Below, piece by piece: positions 35,793 through 43,913 of a DNA stretch of 64,000 nt; the first letter of the stretch is position 1, and each line of letters starts with the position of its first letter. The notes beneath the pieces were generated by a model. It worked only from the letters and a program-made list of their open reading frames with translations. It searched no databases and was not told where the DNA came from. Both the position numbers and the translations under genes were made by a program. Source of the DNA: Nocardia jejuensis NBRC 103114 (GTDB lineage: Bacteria; Actinomycetota; Actinomycetes; Mycobacteriales; Mycobacteriaceae); contig NZ_BDBU01000023.1 of NCBI RefSeq assembly GCF_001613145.1, positions 1 to 64,000 on the forward strand, given 5' to 3'.

Positions 35793-37649
35793 GTGAACGA
35801 CTTCCCGAACGGGCACGGCGGTGTCGAGGCACCGCCGCGTCCCGCTCCGCGACCACCGGCCGCACCGGAACCCGGGACGCGGCAACGGAGCTCACGCGCG
35901 CCCGAGCAACCGGAGGGCGCGGCGCCCGCCGAACTGCGGTCCGACGAGATGTGGTTGTTCCGGAATCTCCCCCTGCGCCTGGTGATTCCGGTCGCGCTGA
36001 TCGCGGTGCTCGCCTCGCTGATCGCGGTCGCGGTCGCCGCACCGTGGTGGGCGGTGGCCATCGCCGCCGCCGTACCCGCACTGATCGGCCTGGCTCCGGT
36101 CAAGGGCATCCCCATCGGCCTGCGCCTCGGCCACTGGGTCGCGTTCCGGTGGCGGCAGATGCGCCGCCGCACCATGACCGAGTCGGCGCTGTTCGACGTC
36201 CCGCTGCCCGAGGGCGGCAGTTACGGTTTGCGCTGGGACGGAACGCTGTTGACCACGATGCTGCGCATCGATCCGCCGCCGGACACGCTGACCCTGCTGC
36301 GCCGTGGGTCGCTCAGTACCGACCAGGTGCTGCCGCTCACCGAGATCGCCTCGTGCCTGCGGCAATACGATGTCGAACTGGATTCGGCGGATGTGATCAG
36401 CACCGGCACCCGCACCGCGAGCACCGAGGCCGTGCTGTCCGGCTACGCCGCCAGCATCCCGCAACTCGGCCGTCTGTACGACGAAATCCTCGGCCCCCTA
36501 CCGGCCATCGCGCACCGCACCATGTGGTTGGTGCTGCGGCTGAACCCGCTGGAGAACGCGAACGCGGTGGACAACCGCGGCGGCGGTCCGGAAGGCGCAC
36601 TGCGCGCCGCGATCGTCGCCACCCGCCGCGTGGCCAACCGCTTGGCCGCGCGCGGCATCACCGCCTCGGTGCTGACCACCGCCGAAATGACCACCGCCAT
36701 CCGCGAACTCACCCGCGGCATCCCGGTGGACGAATTCGCCGAGAGCCCGAAGTCGCTCGAGCACAACGGCATCCATCTCACCAGCTTCCAGATCGAACCC
36801 GACTCGTTCAACGCGGACGGCCTGGCCTCGATCTGGGCGGTGCGCAGCCTGGCCACCACGGTCAGCGTGCGAATCCGGCTCGCCGACAACGATGCTCGCC
36901 AGAGCGACAAGCCGCGCGACAACATCCAGGTCGACGCCCGCGTCCGCTACGACACGCAGACCGAGTTCGAGACGCCGCCGGTGACGGGCCTGAAAGTGAT
37001 GCCCGGCCGCCAACTCTGGGCTCTGACTGACACGCTCTCGTTCGGCGCGCAGGAGGTGCAGGCGTCCGGCTACAAAGGACCGATGGCGGCACTAGCCGAA
37101 ATCGCGGTTCCCACAGCCGGTTGCGGCCAGCTCATCGGCGCCGACGCCACCGGCAGCGGTGTTGCGGTCCCCCTGATCGGCGACGGCTCCCGCCGCATCG
37201 ACATCATCGCGGGCCTCCCGCTGGCCCAGCAGGTCATCATCCGCGCCATCGCCTTGGGCGCGGGCGCGGTCGTGCACACCAACCGCCCCTGGGCCTGGCA
37301 GGGCATGATCGCGAATGTCGCGGCCCCACACGCTCTTTCCCTGGCCTCCTCGGTCACCCAGAGCGCCCGCCACAACACCATGACCGCCCGAGCACCCCAC
37401 CCCGCCGCCACGATCATCGTCTTCGACGGTGTCCCCGCCACGGCCCCTCCCGGCTCCGCCACCGTCATCACCCTGCACGAAACCCTCCCCCGCCACTACC
37501 AGCCCGATGCCGACGTGACGATCGTGCAGCACCCCGACGCCCCCCACACCGTCACCGTGCACACCCCGGCAACCAAGACCACCGCCCAATTGGTCACCAC
37601 ACCCGCGGAACAGCGGTACATCGGCGCACCCGCGCCCGCGGGGGTCTGA
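35793..37649 (+). CDS. eccE: EccE, ESX membrane complex subunit
   Basis: This is the peripheral subunit of the ESX inner-membrane complex, 618 residues. A Pro-rich N-terminus precedes two TM helices near residues 60-105 (LVIPVALIAVLASLIAVAVAA and WAVAIAAAVPALIGLAPV), then a large soluble domain, as in mycobacterial EccE. The GTG at 35793 is preceded by AGGGGGACC and lies 14 bases after the eccA stop, so the two form an operon. With EccB, C, D and MycP the set of core components is complete within the window. Confidence 0.92.
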   Translation: MNDFPNGHGGVEAPPRPAPRPPAAPEPGTRQRSSRAPEQPEGAAPAELRSDEMWLFRNLPLRLVIPVALIAVLASLIAVAVAAPWWAVAIAAAVPALIGLAPVKGIPIGLRLGHWVAFRWRQMRRRTMTESALFDVPLPEGGSYGLRWDGTLLTTMLRIDPPPDTLTLLRRGSLSTDQVLPLTEIASCLRQYDVELDSADVISTGTRTASTEAVLSGYAASIPQLGRLYDEILGPLPAIAHRTMWLVLRLNPLENANAVDNRGGGPEGALRAAIVATRRVANRLAARGITASVLTTAEMTTAIRELTRGIPVDEFAESPKSLEHNGIHLTSFQIEPDSFNADGLASIWAVRSLATTVSVRIRLADNDARQSDKPRDNIQVDARVRYDTQTEFETPPVTGLKVMPGRQLWALTDTLSFGAQEVQASGYKGPMAALAEIAVPTAGCGQLIGADATGSGVAVPLIGDGSRRIDIIAGLPLAQQVIIRAIALGAGAVVHTNRPWAWQGMIANVAAPHALSLASSVTQSARHNTMTARAPHPAATIIVFDGVPATAPPGSATVITLHETLPRHYQPDADVTIVQHPDAPHTVTVHTPATKTTAQLVTTPAEQRYIGAPAPAGV

Positions 37650-37912
37650 CAACCCGCGCGGTCGGTGCCGCACGAGACCGAGCGCGAAGCAATCAGCTTC
37701 GCGCTCAGTCCATTCGACGGGGGGTTTACACGATCCGCGCCGCGCTCGAGCTCTCGACAGTCGCCGTGTCCGACGTCCCTCGGACTCGGCACAGGTAGCG
37801 AGGCATCGACCGGGCACTGCACGGGCGATCGGACATCACTCGGGCGTGACGCAGGTAGCCGGACACCGGTGGGGCGCGGGGTGGTCAGTACCGCTCGAGC
37901 GCGGCGGGATGG
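37650..37912. other. Convergent gap after eccE
   Basis: This 263-base gap separates eccE from the convergent DUF4254 gene. Apart from the hairpin at 37680-37706 I see no gene or obvious regulatory structure; the short frames here have no ribosome binding site. Confidence 0.5.
37680..37706. terminator. Hairpin after eccE
   Basis: GAGCGCGAAGC and GCTTCGCGCTC form a perfect 11-bp stem with a 5-base loop, 30 bases after the eccE stop. It has no T-run, as is common for actinobacterial terminators, and may serve both convergent genes. Confidence 0.6.
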
Positions 37913-38362
37913 TCAGGAATCGCTCGGACGCGGTGCGGGATAGTCGGGGAACCGCCGGGTCCGCATGGTGAGATCGTGCGAGAGATCCGCGTACGCCAGT
38001 GCGAGTTCCGCCAGGCACTTCCAGGCGGTGTGCAGTCGACACTCGGCCTCAGCGGTCAACAGCGCCGCATACGCGTCCACCGAGAACCGCGCCATCCGAT
38101 CGACCACCATCCCGAGCGTCTCGGTGTGCAGACTGGCCGCCGCATACGGCCGAGGCATCTCCCGTGCCACCCACCGATCGATGTCCCGCACCAACTGATC
38201 CCGCGCACAGTCGATGTCGACCAGCACCGGCCCCTCCGCCACCCGCCGAGCCTCGTGCAACCCGGTCAACTCGTACGCCGCCTCGAGCACCGGATGGGAT
38301 AGCGAAACACACCCCGCACAAGCCTCCAACAGCAAGTCTTTCGACGGCAGCTGCATCGCCAT
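37913..38362 (-). CDS. DUF4254 family protein, copy 2
   Basis: This 149-residue helical protein of unknown function is a paralogue of the one at 23289-23831 (shared HTETLGMVVDRM segment and a similar C-terminal helix). The ATG at 38362 has GGAGGGGGAG just upstream; a TTG five codons earlier is less likely. Its promoter region carries a perfect TGTGA-N6-TCACA palindrome 29 bases upstream. It is shorter at the N-terminus than copy 1. Confidence 0.75.
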   Translation of the reverse strand: MAMQLPSKDLLLEACAGCVSLSHPVLEAAYELTGLHEARRVAEGPVLVDIDCARDQLVRDIDRWVAREMPRPYAAASLHTETLGMVVDRMARFSVDAYAALLTAEAECRLHTAWKCLAELALAYADLSHDLTMRTRRFPDYPAPRPSDS

Positions 38363-38390
38363 GGTCTCCCCCTCCAACTCTCGAACGTAC

Positions 38391-38406
38391 TGTGACTCCA
38401 GTCACA
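38391..38406. promoter_or_regulatory. CRP-like palindrome TGTGACTCCAGTCACA
   Basis: This perfect 7+7 palindrome matches the cAMP-receptor-protein consensus TGTGA-N6-TCACA recognised by E. coli CRP and mycobacterial CRP (Rv3676). It lies 29 bases upstream of the DUF4254 start and 161 bases upstream of the Xre gene. On the minus strand it falls just before a TACGTT -10-like element, which would suggest repression rather than activation of DUF4254 (inference). Confidence 0.6.
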
Positions 38407-38442
38407 TTGACAGTTTGCGCCGATGCGAGGCCGCTTGGCAAT

Positions 38443-38471
38443 AGCTCAAATGAGCTTGTATCAATTGAGCT
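38443..38471. promoter_or_regulatory. Nested AGCTCA/TGAGCT inverted repeats, possible Xre operator
   Basis: GCTCAAATGAGC (38444-38455) is an inverted repeat (5-bp arms, AA spacer), and AGCTCAA (38443) with TTGAGCT (38465-38471) forms an overlapping larger one. The cluster lies about 100 bases upstream of the Xre-type regulator gene and could be its autoregulatory site. Confidence 0.45.
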
Positions 38472-38567
38472 GAAGTGAAGTAGATCCAGTTCGAAAGATC
38501 CTTGGCCGCAAGCTCGTTGGCGGTGTTAATTTGGATGACACATCGTCGCCGACGGGAGGGCCCAGAC

Positions 38568-39467
38568 ATGGCGCTCGATACGATCGGCACCGCCTTGGTT
38601 CGACGACATATCGGCCGCCGCCTCACCGCACTGCGCGAACGTTCCGGCCTGACACAGGAACAGGCAGCCGCCGCGCTCGACAAGGGTCGTTCCACGATCG
38701 TTCGCATGGAGGATGGCGCGGATGGAGTCCGATTCCGCGAGATCGACGTCAAAGCAATGCTCGAGGTCTACGGCGCGGCCACCGAAGAGCGCGACATCCT
38801 CCTCGCGCTGACAGCCGAAACCCGCAATGGTCGTAAGAAGGGCTGGTGGCACGACTACACCGATACCGCTCTGCCCGAATGGTTCACGCTCTACGTCATT
38901 CTGGAAGACTCCGCGACCGCGATCAGGCAGTACGAATCAGAACTGGTGCCGGGCCTGCTGCAAACCGCGGAGTACGCCGAGCACCTCGCGCGCATCCCCG
39001 CCGGGTATGTCGCCTCCGACGACATAGCGCGACGCGTCCAAGTCCGCATGGAACGCCAATCTCTACTGTCCAAACCGAACCCACCGAAACTCGATGTCGT
39101 CCTCAACGAGGCGGTGATCCGCAGGCAGGTCGGCAGCCCCGAAATGTTCGCCCGCCAACTCCGCCAACTATCGACCGCCGCACAACGCAGGACCATCTCG
39201 ATCCGAATCCTGCCCTGGTCAGCAGGTATGCACGGCGGCATGGCAGCCAGTTCGTTCATCATGATGGATTTCCCAGCAGGCCCACACGGCGCACCCTTGG
39301 AGCCGTCTCTCGCATACGTCGAAACCCTCACCGGCGCAATGTACTTGAACAAACCTGACGAGTTCGCGGCCTACGAACTAGTGTGGCGCGATCTTCGAAA
39401 GCGTGCCCTCAGCCCCGCCGATTCGATCCAGCTCATCAACTCGATACTGGAGGGACTACCTCGATGA
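38568..39467 (+). CDS. Xre-type HTH regulator with DUF5753 (Scr/WhiJ-like)
   Basis: This is a DNA-binding protein of 299 residues. The N-terminal helix-turn-helix reads IGRRLTALRERSGLTQEQAA, and the C-terminal ~180 residues are the DUF5753 domain (ILEDSATAIRQYESELVPGL, QTAEYAEHL). Such proteins are paired with DUF397 proteins throughout actinobacteria, for example the Scr1/Scr2 and WhiJ-BldB-like pairs, and may act as developmental switches or toxin-antitoxin-like modules. The ATG at 38568 is behind GGGAGGGCCC. It overlaps the DUF397 gene by four bases. Confidence 0.9.
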   Translation: MALDTIGTALVRRHIGRRLTALRERSGLTQEQAAAALDKGRSTIVRMEDGADGVRFREIDVKAMLEVYGAATEERDILLALTAETRNGRKKGWWHDYTDTALPEWFTLYVILEDSATAIRQYESELVPGLLQTAEYAEHLARIPAGYVASDDIARRVQVRMERQSLLSKPNPPKLDVVLNEAVIRRQVGSPEMFARQLRQLSTAAQRRTISIRILPWSAGMHGGMAASSFIMMDFPAGPHGAPLEPSLAYVETLTGAMYLNKPDEFAAYELVWRDLRKRALSPADSIQLINSILEGLPR

Positions 39468-40021
39468 CCGACCACGACGCCCCGACCTGGCGCAAAGCCA
39501 CCGCAAGCAATAACGGCGGCGCATGCGTCGAAGTGCGATTCGAGGGCGAATCAGTCCTGATCCGCGACAGCAAGTACCTGCGCGACGCGACAAATGATCC
39601 CGCCGAACAACCAACCATCGCAGTCCCGAACGCAGCGTGGCCAGAGTTCCTCGACCGCATTCCCAAGACTTCCGAGTGGTTCAAATCGACCCACTCCGAC
39701 CATGGGGCAGCGTGCGTCGAGGTGCGATTCGACGGTACGTCAGCGCTACTTCGCGACAGCAAGTATTTGCGAGATCCGTCCAACGATCCGAAAGCCCATC
39801 CGACGGTCGCGGTGCCGTTGTCAGCGTGGCCCGAGTTCCTCAGCCGAGCAGCGGATACTCTCGAGTTTCCTGGGGCAGAGGGCGTTCCATCCATCGAGCG
39901 AACATCAAACGAGATCGTGCTGCGCGATGCTCAGGGAACAACGCTCAGATACACATCGAAGGAGTGGACAGCCTTCATCGCAGGCGTGTGTGCGGGAGAG
40001 TTCGCACACACGCTTGTTTAG
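39464..40021 (+). CDS. Protein with two and a half DUF397 repeats
   Basis: This is a small-domain partner of the Xre regulator. The 185 residues hold two complete DUF397 units (WRKATASNNGGACVEVRF, LIRDSKYL and WPEFLDRI in the first; WFKSTHSDHGAACVEVRF, LLRDSKYL and WPEFLSRA in the second) and a third unit that keeps only the C-terminal half (EIVLRDAQ to EWTAFIAGV). Most DUF397 proteins have one unit of 60-80 residues. The ATG at 39464 overlaps the regulator stop and has GGAGGG upstream. The function of DUF397 is unsettled; toxin-like or regulatory roles have been proposed. Confidence 0.88.
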   Translation: MTDHDAPTWRKATASNNGGACVEVRFEGESVLIRDSKYLRDATNDPAEQPTIAVPNAAWPEFLDRIPKTSEWFKSTHSDHGAACVEVRFDGTSALLRDSKYLRDPSNDPKAHPTVAVPLSAWPEFLSRAADTLEFPGAEGVPSIERTSNEIVLRDAQGTTLRYTSKEWTAFIAGVCAGEFAHTLV

Positions 40022-40070
40022 GAGATCATGCGTCGAGGAAGGTCCGAGCCCTTTCTGGCGAAGTTCAATC

Positions 40071-41984
40071 TCACTTCGGGAGCCGGTCGACAGCGGTGCG
40101 AGCGACGGATTCCGCTATGGCGCAGATGTTTTCGTTCGAATCGTTGGCGGTTTGCACCCTGACGGTCAGGACTTCGTTCGCAGTCCCGTTCCTAGGAATG
40201 AATTCACGGTCGCAAATCGAAGCCACCGTCGACGTGGATGCGATCAACTGCTCAGCGTTGCCCAAGTCGATCACCGGATCGGATTTGTCGACGCCGCTGA
40301 CACCATGCTGAGTGGTGATCTCCACCGAAGCCGACCCCTGCCACTTGCAGGAATGTGCTGCGACCTCCGAGGGCACCGCCGGAAGAGCCCCGACAAGTGG
40401 ACGGAGCGTGGTGCCATCTGCGAGCGAGCACGGGTCGACAGAGACCAATGAAGTGGCTGCATCGGGCAGGACAGGGATTTCCGAAACAGCTGCAAGCCGC
40501 GACAGGATGTACTCCAGCTGAGTGCAGAAGTTCGCGCCGGCCGAGACGGACACTCCCCACTGGTTGTCGTCGACGGTCCTGAACGAACGGTCACAGGTGG
40601 AGCTGTCAGAAGAACCAAGAATCGGCTGATCGGCTCCGTAGGATCCTTCTGGGATCTTTCCACCGGTAGAATTCGTTCCGTACAAATACGCCCCGGGGCG
40701 GAAGGTCAATTGCTGGCCACCCAAACGAACCCCCGAATAGCAATTCCACGAGTCCGCGGACGTCAGTTGCCATGCGGAGACGTCAGCGGGAAAATCCTGC
40801 GCAATACTTGCCGGAATCGGCTCTTGCAGCGCCTTTTTCAACCAAGCACACGCATCGGCACTTCGCACCTGACTCAGGGTCAGCTCTCGAGGAGCAGCCT
40901 GGGAAGTTCCGTTTCCGCGCACCCACACCACTGCGGCCGATACCGCCAGAGCGACCACCAGAAACGCGATCGTTGCACTCAATACGATCACACGACGGCT
41001 CCGCGGTCGCTGATTCCCGCCGATATCGGCACTGGACCGAGCACCCGCGAGAGCGGAACGACGAGCCCCAGGAAGCACCGACGTCGCATTCGGATCAGCG
41101 GTCAAAGCCGCCAATTCAGCGTGCTGCCGGTCGATTTCATGGTGCACGGGTCCCGGCCAGGGCAGATCGTGTTCGAACGGATCACCAAGGAAATCGAGTA
41201 TCTGTGCAGGCGTCGGTCGCGCAGCGGGATCTTTGTCGAGGCACGGCTCGATCAAAGCCCGCAGCTCAGGCGGCAACGCCTCGAGGTGCGGTTGAGTGTG
41301 CGCAATATTGAACAGCGTGTACGCCAGCGACGGGGCTGTGAACGGCCCCGAACCGGTCGCCGCCATCATCAGCACGGAACCCAGGGAAAACACATCACTC
41401 GCTGCGGTGACCCGCTCCGCCAGCGCCTGTTCCGGCGACATGTACGCGGGAGACCCCAGCACCGAACCGGTTACGGTGAGCCCACTCGGATTCTCGGTCA
41501 TGGACGCGATACCGAAGTCGATTACACGAGGGCCATCTACGGCGAGCAAGACATTGGCGGGCTTCAGATCTCGGTGAATAAGCCCGGCATGGTGAATGGC
41601 GTGCAGCGCGGAGGCCAGACCTGCGGCCAAACGCTTCACCGCAGCCGGTGGCAACGGCCCGTACTCGGTCACCGCCTTGTCCAACGGCAACCCCACCACG
41701 AAAACGGATGCCAGCCACGGTGACGACGAGTTGATGTCGAAATCGATGACCGGTGCGGTGAAGGCGCCTGAAACACGCGTGGTGGCGGCAACTTCCCGAT
41801 GGAAGCGAGCCCGATAGTCGGACTCGTCGAGCAGATGTGGATGGACCTGCTTCACCGCGACCAGGCGGCCATCCGGTCCGGTACCCAATAGGACCCGTCC
41901 CATACCGCCGGAGCCCAGCTCACCGAGGATCCGGTACCGGCCGATCTGCGGTGGATCGTCCGGAGTGAGCGCTCGAATGGTCAT
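40071..41984 (-). CDS. Receptor Ser/Thr protein kinase, type B, copy 2
   Basis: This 637-residue membrane kinase is paralogous to the one at 21331-23235 along its full length. It has GSGGMGRV, K45 in VAVKQVHPH, HRDLKPANVLL, VIDFGIASM and SPAYMSPEQAL; one TM helix (VIVLSATIAFLVVALAVSAAVVW) near the middle; and an extracytoplasmic region with Cys-containing DACAWL and DPCSL modules. The start overlaps the stop of the preceding kinase by four bases. It ends 50 bases from the convergent DUF397 gene. Confidence 0.9.
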   Translation of the reverse strand: MTIRALTPDDPPQIGRYRILGELGSGGMGRVLLGTGPDGRLVAVKQVHPHLLDESDYRARFHREVAATTRVSGAFTAPVIDFDINSSSPWLASVFVVGLPLDKAVTEYGPLPPAAVKRLAAGLASALHAIHHAGLIHRDLKPANVLLAVDGPRVIDFGIASMTENPSGLTVTGSVLGSPAYMSPEQALAERVTAASDVFSLGSVLMMAATGSGPFTAPSLAYTLFNIAHTQPHLEALPPELRALIEPCLDKDPAARPTPAQILDFLGDPFEHDLPWPGPVHHEIDRQHAELAALTADPNATSVLPGARRSALAGARSSADIGGNQRPRSRRVIVLSATIAFLVVALAVSAAVVWVRGNGTSQAAPRELTLSQVRSADACAWLKKALQEPIPASIAQDFPADVSAWQLTSADSWNCYSGVRLGGQQLTFRPGAYLYGTNSTGGKIPEGSYGADQPILGSSDSSTCDRSFRTVDDNQWGVSVSAGANFCTQLEYILSRLAAVSEIPVLPDAATSLVSVDPCSLADGTTLRPLVGALPAVPSEVAAHSCKWQGSASVEITTQHGVSGVDKSDPVIDLGNAEQLIASTSTVASICDREFIPRNGTANEVLTVRVQTANDSNENICAIAESVARTAVDRLPK

Positions 41985-43864
41985 TTCGGAAGCTGCGCCA
42001 GCACAGTGGAGAACACTCGCTTACCCCGGTCGCACGAATCCGGCGAATCTCTCCAGCTTCCGAAACTGATCTTCACCACCTCTGCCTTGTCCTTACGAGT
42101 CGGACGAACCATGTACGTCAACTCGCACTGGGCAGAGTGGTACTTGGCGTAGGAGTCTTCTACGTAAGCGGTGGCACCGTCGATTTGTGTCGGCTCACCC
42201 TGATGCGACTGATCCGGACGTGAGCTCTCCGTCAATGTGAGGCTGAAGTACGAGTCGTCACCTGACCAATAGCAACTCGTCGGGCTGATCGTCTGATGCA
42301 TAGATGCCCCTGACAGCTCAGAGGCCAGCTTTCGCTCCACCAGTGCACAGGGGTCGAGTGAACGGACCGAGTCCTTGGGGAGCGGCAGTCGCGGCGGATT
42401 GACCGCCAACCGATCGACCACGGCACGCAATCCTTGCTCGGCCGCCGGACAGACATCGCCTTTACCAGACATCTTGGCGGACAACTTGACCGAGACCGCC
42501 GGACGACCCTGCGTAATAACCCAGCGGTCGCACGACGACCCGTCCTTGAACAGGCCGTACATCGGCATCCAACCGGCAACGGCACCCGACAGTCGAGGGA
42601 GGGCTCCGGTCAAGGAGTCTCCGGTGCCGCCGATCGTGACCTCGAAGGAGCGCTTGGCATTCGAGGAGTCGGTGAAGTTCGCGCTACAAGCTCCAGCGGT
42701 ACTGTCCGAGAAGTCACCGGACCGACTTCCGAAGTCCTTGGTCAACGAATTCTCCAGCAGCGCACAGGGATCAAGTGTTCGCCATTGTTCACCGGTCAAA
42801 GACACCGCGAGGTCGGTCGCGGGCGTTGCGTACCCCGACTGCACTGCCCACTCGTGCGCGCCGAAAGCCGCCCCGCCCAACAACACCATCACCGCGAAAG
42901 CCGCTGCGACCGACCGCATATTGCGTTGTCGTCGCTTTTTCAGTCCCTCGACCTGGGCCTCGTACCGAGCGTGTTTCGCGGTGGTCTCCACCCACCAATC
43001 AGAATCGGACCGGTGCCCCGCGATCACATCGCGCACCGCACCAGGCCATACGGGCTCCGCTTCGATCCGACCAGCGGCCTCCGACAGTTCTTCCGGCGTC
43101 GGCCGGTCGGCGGGATCCTTGGCCAGGCAACGCTCGACGATGTCGCGCATCGGCCCAGGCACCCGCGCGGTATCCGGCGCAGAGTGAAGGACGTTGTAGA
43201 GCACTTGGGGAGTCGCGGTACCGGCGAAGGGGCTCTCGCCGGTCGCAGCCATCGCCAGGATCGCGCCGATCGAAAACACGTCGGCCGCCGGGGTCAGCGG
43301 CCGGCCCTCCGCCTGCTCGGGTGACATGAACGCCGGAGAGCCGATGACAGACCCTGTCGCGGTCAGCTGCGCACCGCCCTCCAACGCCCGGGCGATGCCG
43401 AAATCGATGACGCGCGGACCGTCACCGGAAAGCAGAATATTGGCGGGCTTGAGATCCCGATGAACCAATCCGGCCCGGTGAATCTCGACAAGTGCCGATG
43501 CCAATCCCGCTGCAAGCAGCCGCAATCCGCCCAGTGACATCGGACCGGTCTCCTCGATGACCGTCTTCAACGATGGGCCGGCGATGTATTCGGTTGCCAG
43601 CCACGGACTGTCGGACTCGGTATCGCTGTCGACAACTCCCGCGGTGTAGGCGCCCGTCACCTGGCTACTCGCCGCGACCTCTTGGCGGAACCTCTCGCGA
43701 AATTCCGGATCCTTCGCCAGATGACGGTGAACCTGTTTGACCGCTACCAGACGTCCGGTGGGCGAGTGTCCGAGCAATACCCGGCCCATTCCGCCCTGGC
43801 CGATGACGGCCACCATGCGGTGGCGCCCGAGCTGGCGAGGATCGTGTGAACCCAAGCCCTTCAT
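41981..43864 (-). CDS. Receptor Ser/Thr protein kinase, type A, copy 2
   Basis: This 627-residue membrane kinase is paralogous to the one at 19448-21334. The kinase domain shows GQGGMGRV, K43 in VAVKQVHRH, HRDLKPANILL, VIDFGIARAL and SPAFMSPEQAEG; a TM helix follows near residues 315-337 (SVAAAFAVMVLLGGAAFGA); the outer domain has two DPCALL/DPCALV modules with conserved cysteines. It is coupled to the type B kinase downstream and lies 49 bases after the lipoprotein gene, reproducing the order of the copy at 18.2-23.2 kb in the opposite orientation. Confidence 0.9.
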   Translation of the reverse strand: MKGLGSHDPRQLGRHRMVAVIGQGGMGRVLLGHSPTGRLVAVKQVHRHLAKDPEFRERFRQEVAASSQVTGAYTAGVVDSDTESDSPWLATEYIAGPSLKTVIEETGPMSLGGLRLLAAGLASALVEIHRAGLVHRDLKPANILLSGDGPRVIDFGIARALEGGAQLTATGSVIGSPAFMSPEQAEGRPLTPAADVFSIGAILAMAATGESPFAGTATPQVLYNVLHSAPDTARVPGPMRDIVERCLAKDPADRPTPEELSEAAGRIEAEPVWPGAVRDVIAGHRSDSDWWVETTAKHARYEAQVEGLKKRRQRNMRSVAAAFAVMVLLGGAAFGAHEWAVQSGYATPATDLAVSLTGEQWRTLDPCALLENSLTKDFGSRSGDFSDSTAGACSANFTDSSNAKRSFEVTIGGTGDSLTGALPRLSGAVAGWMPMYGLFKDGSSCDRWVITQGRPAVSVKLSAKMSGKGDVCPAAEQGLRAVVDRLAVNPPRLPLPKDSVRSLDPCALVERKLASELSGASMHQTISPTSCYWSGDDSYFSLTLTESSRPDQSHQGEPTQIDGATAYVEDSYAKYHSAQCELTYMVRPTRKDKAEVVKISFGSWRDSPDSCDRGKRVFSTVLAQLPK

Positions 43865-43913
43865 ACGATTTCCCCCATATGCCCGTCGCGTTCTTTCAGC
43901 AATTCGGCCGTGC

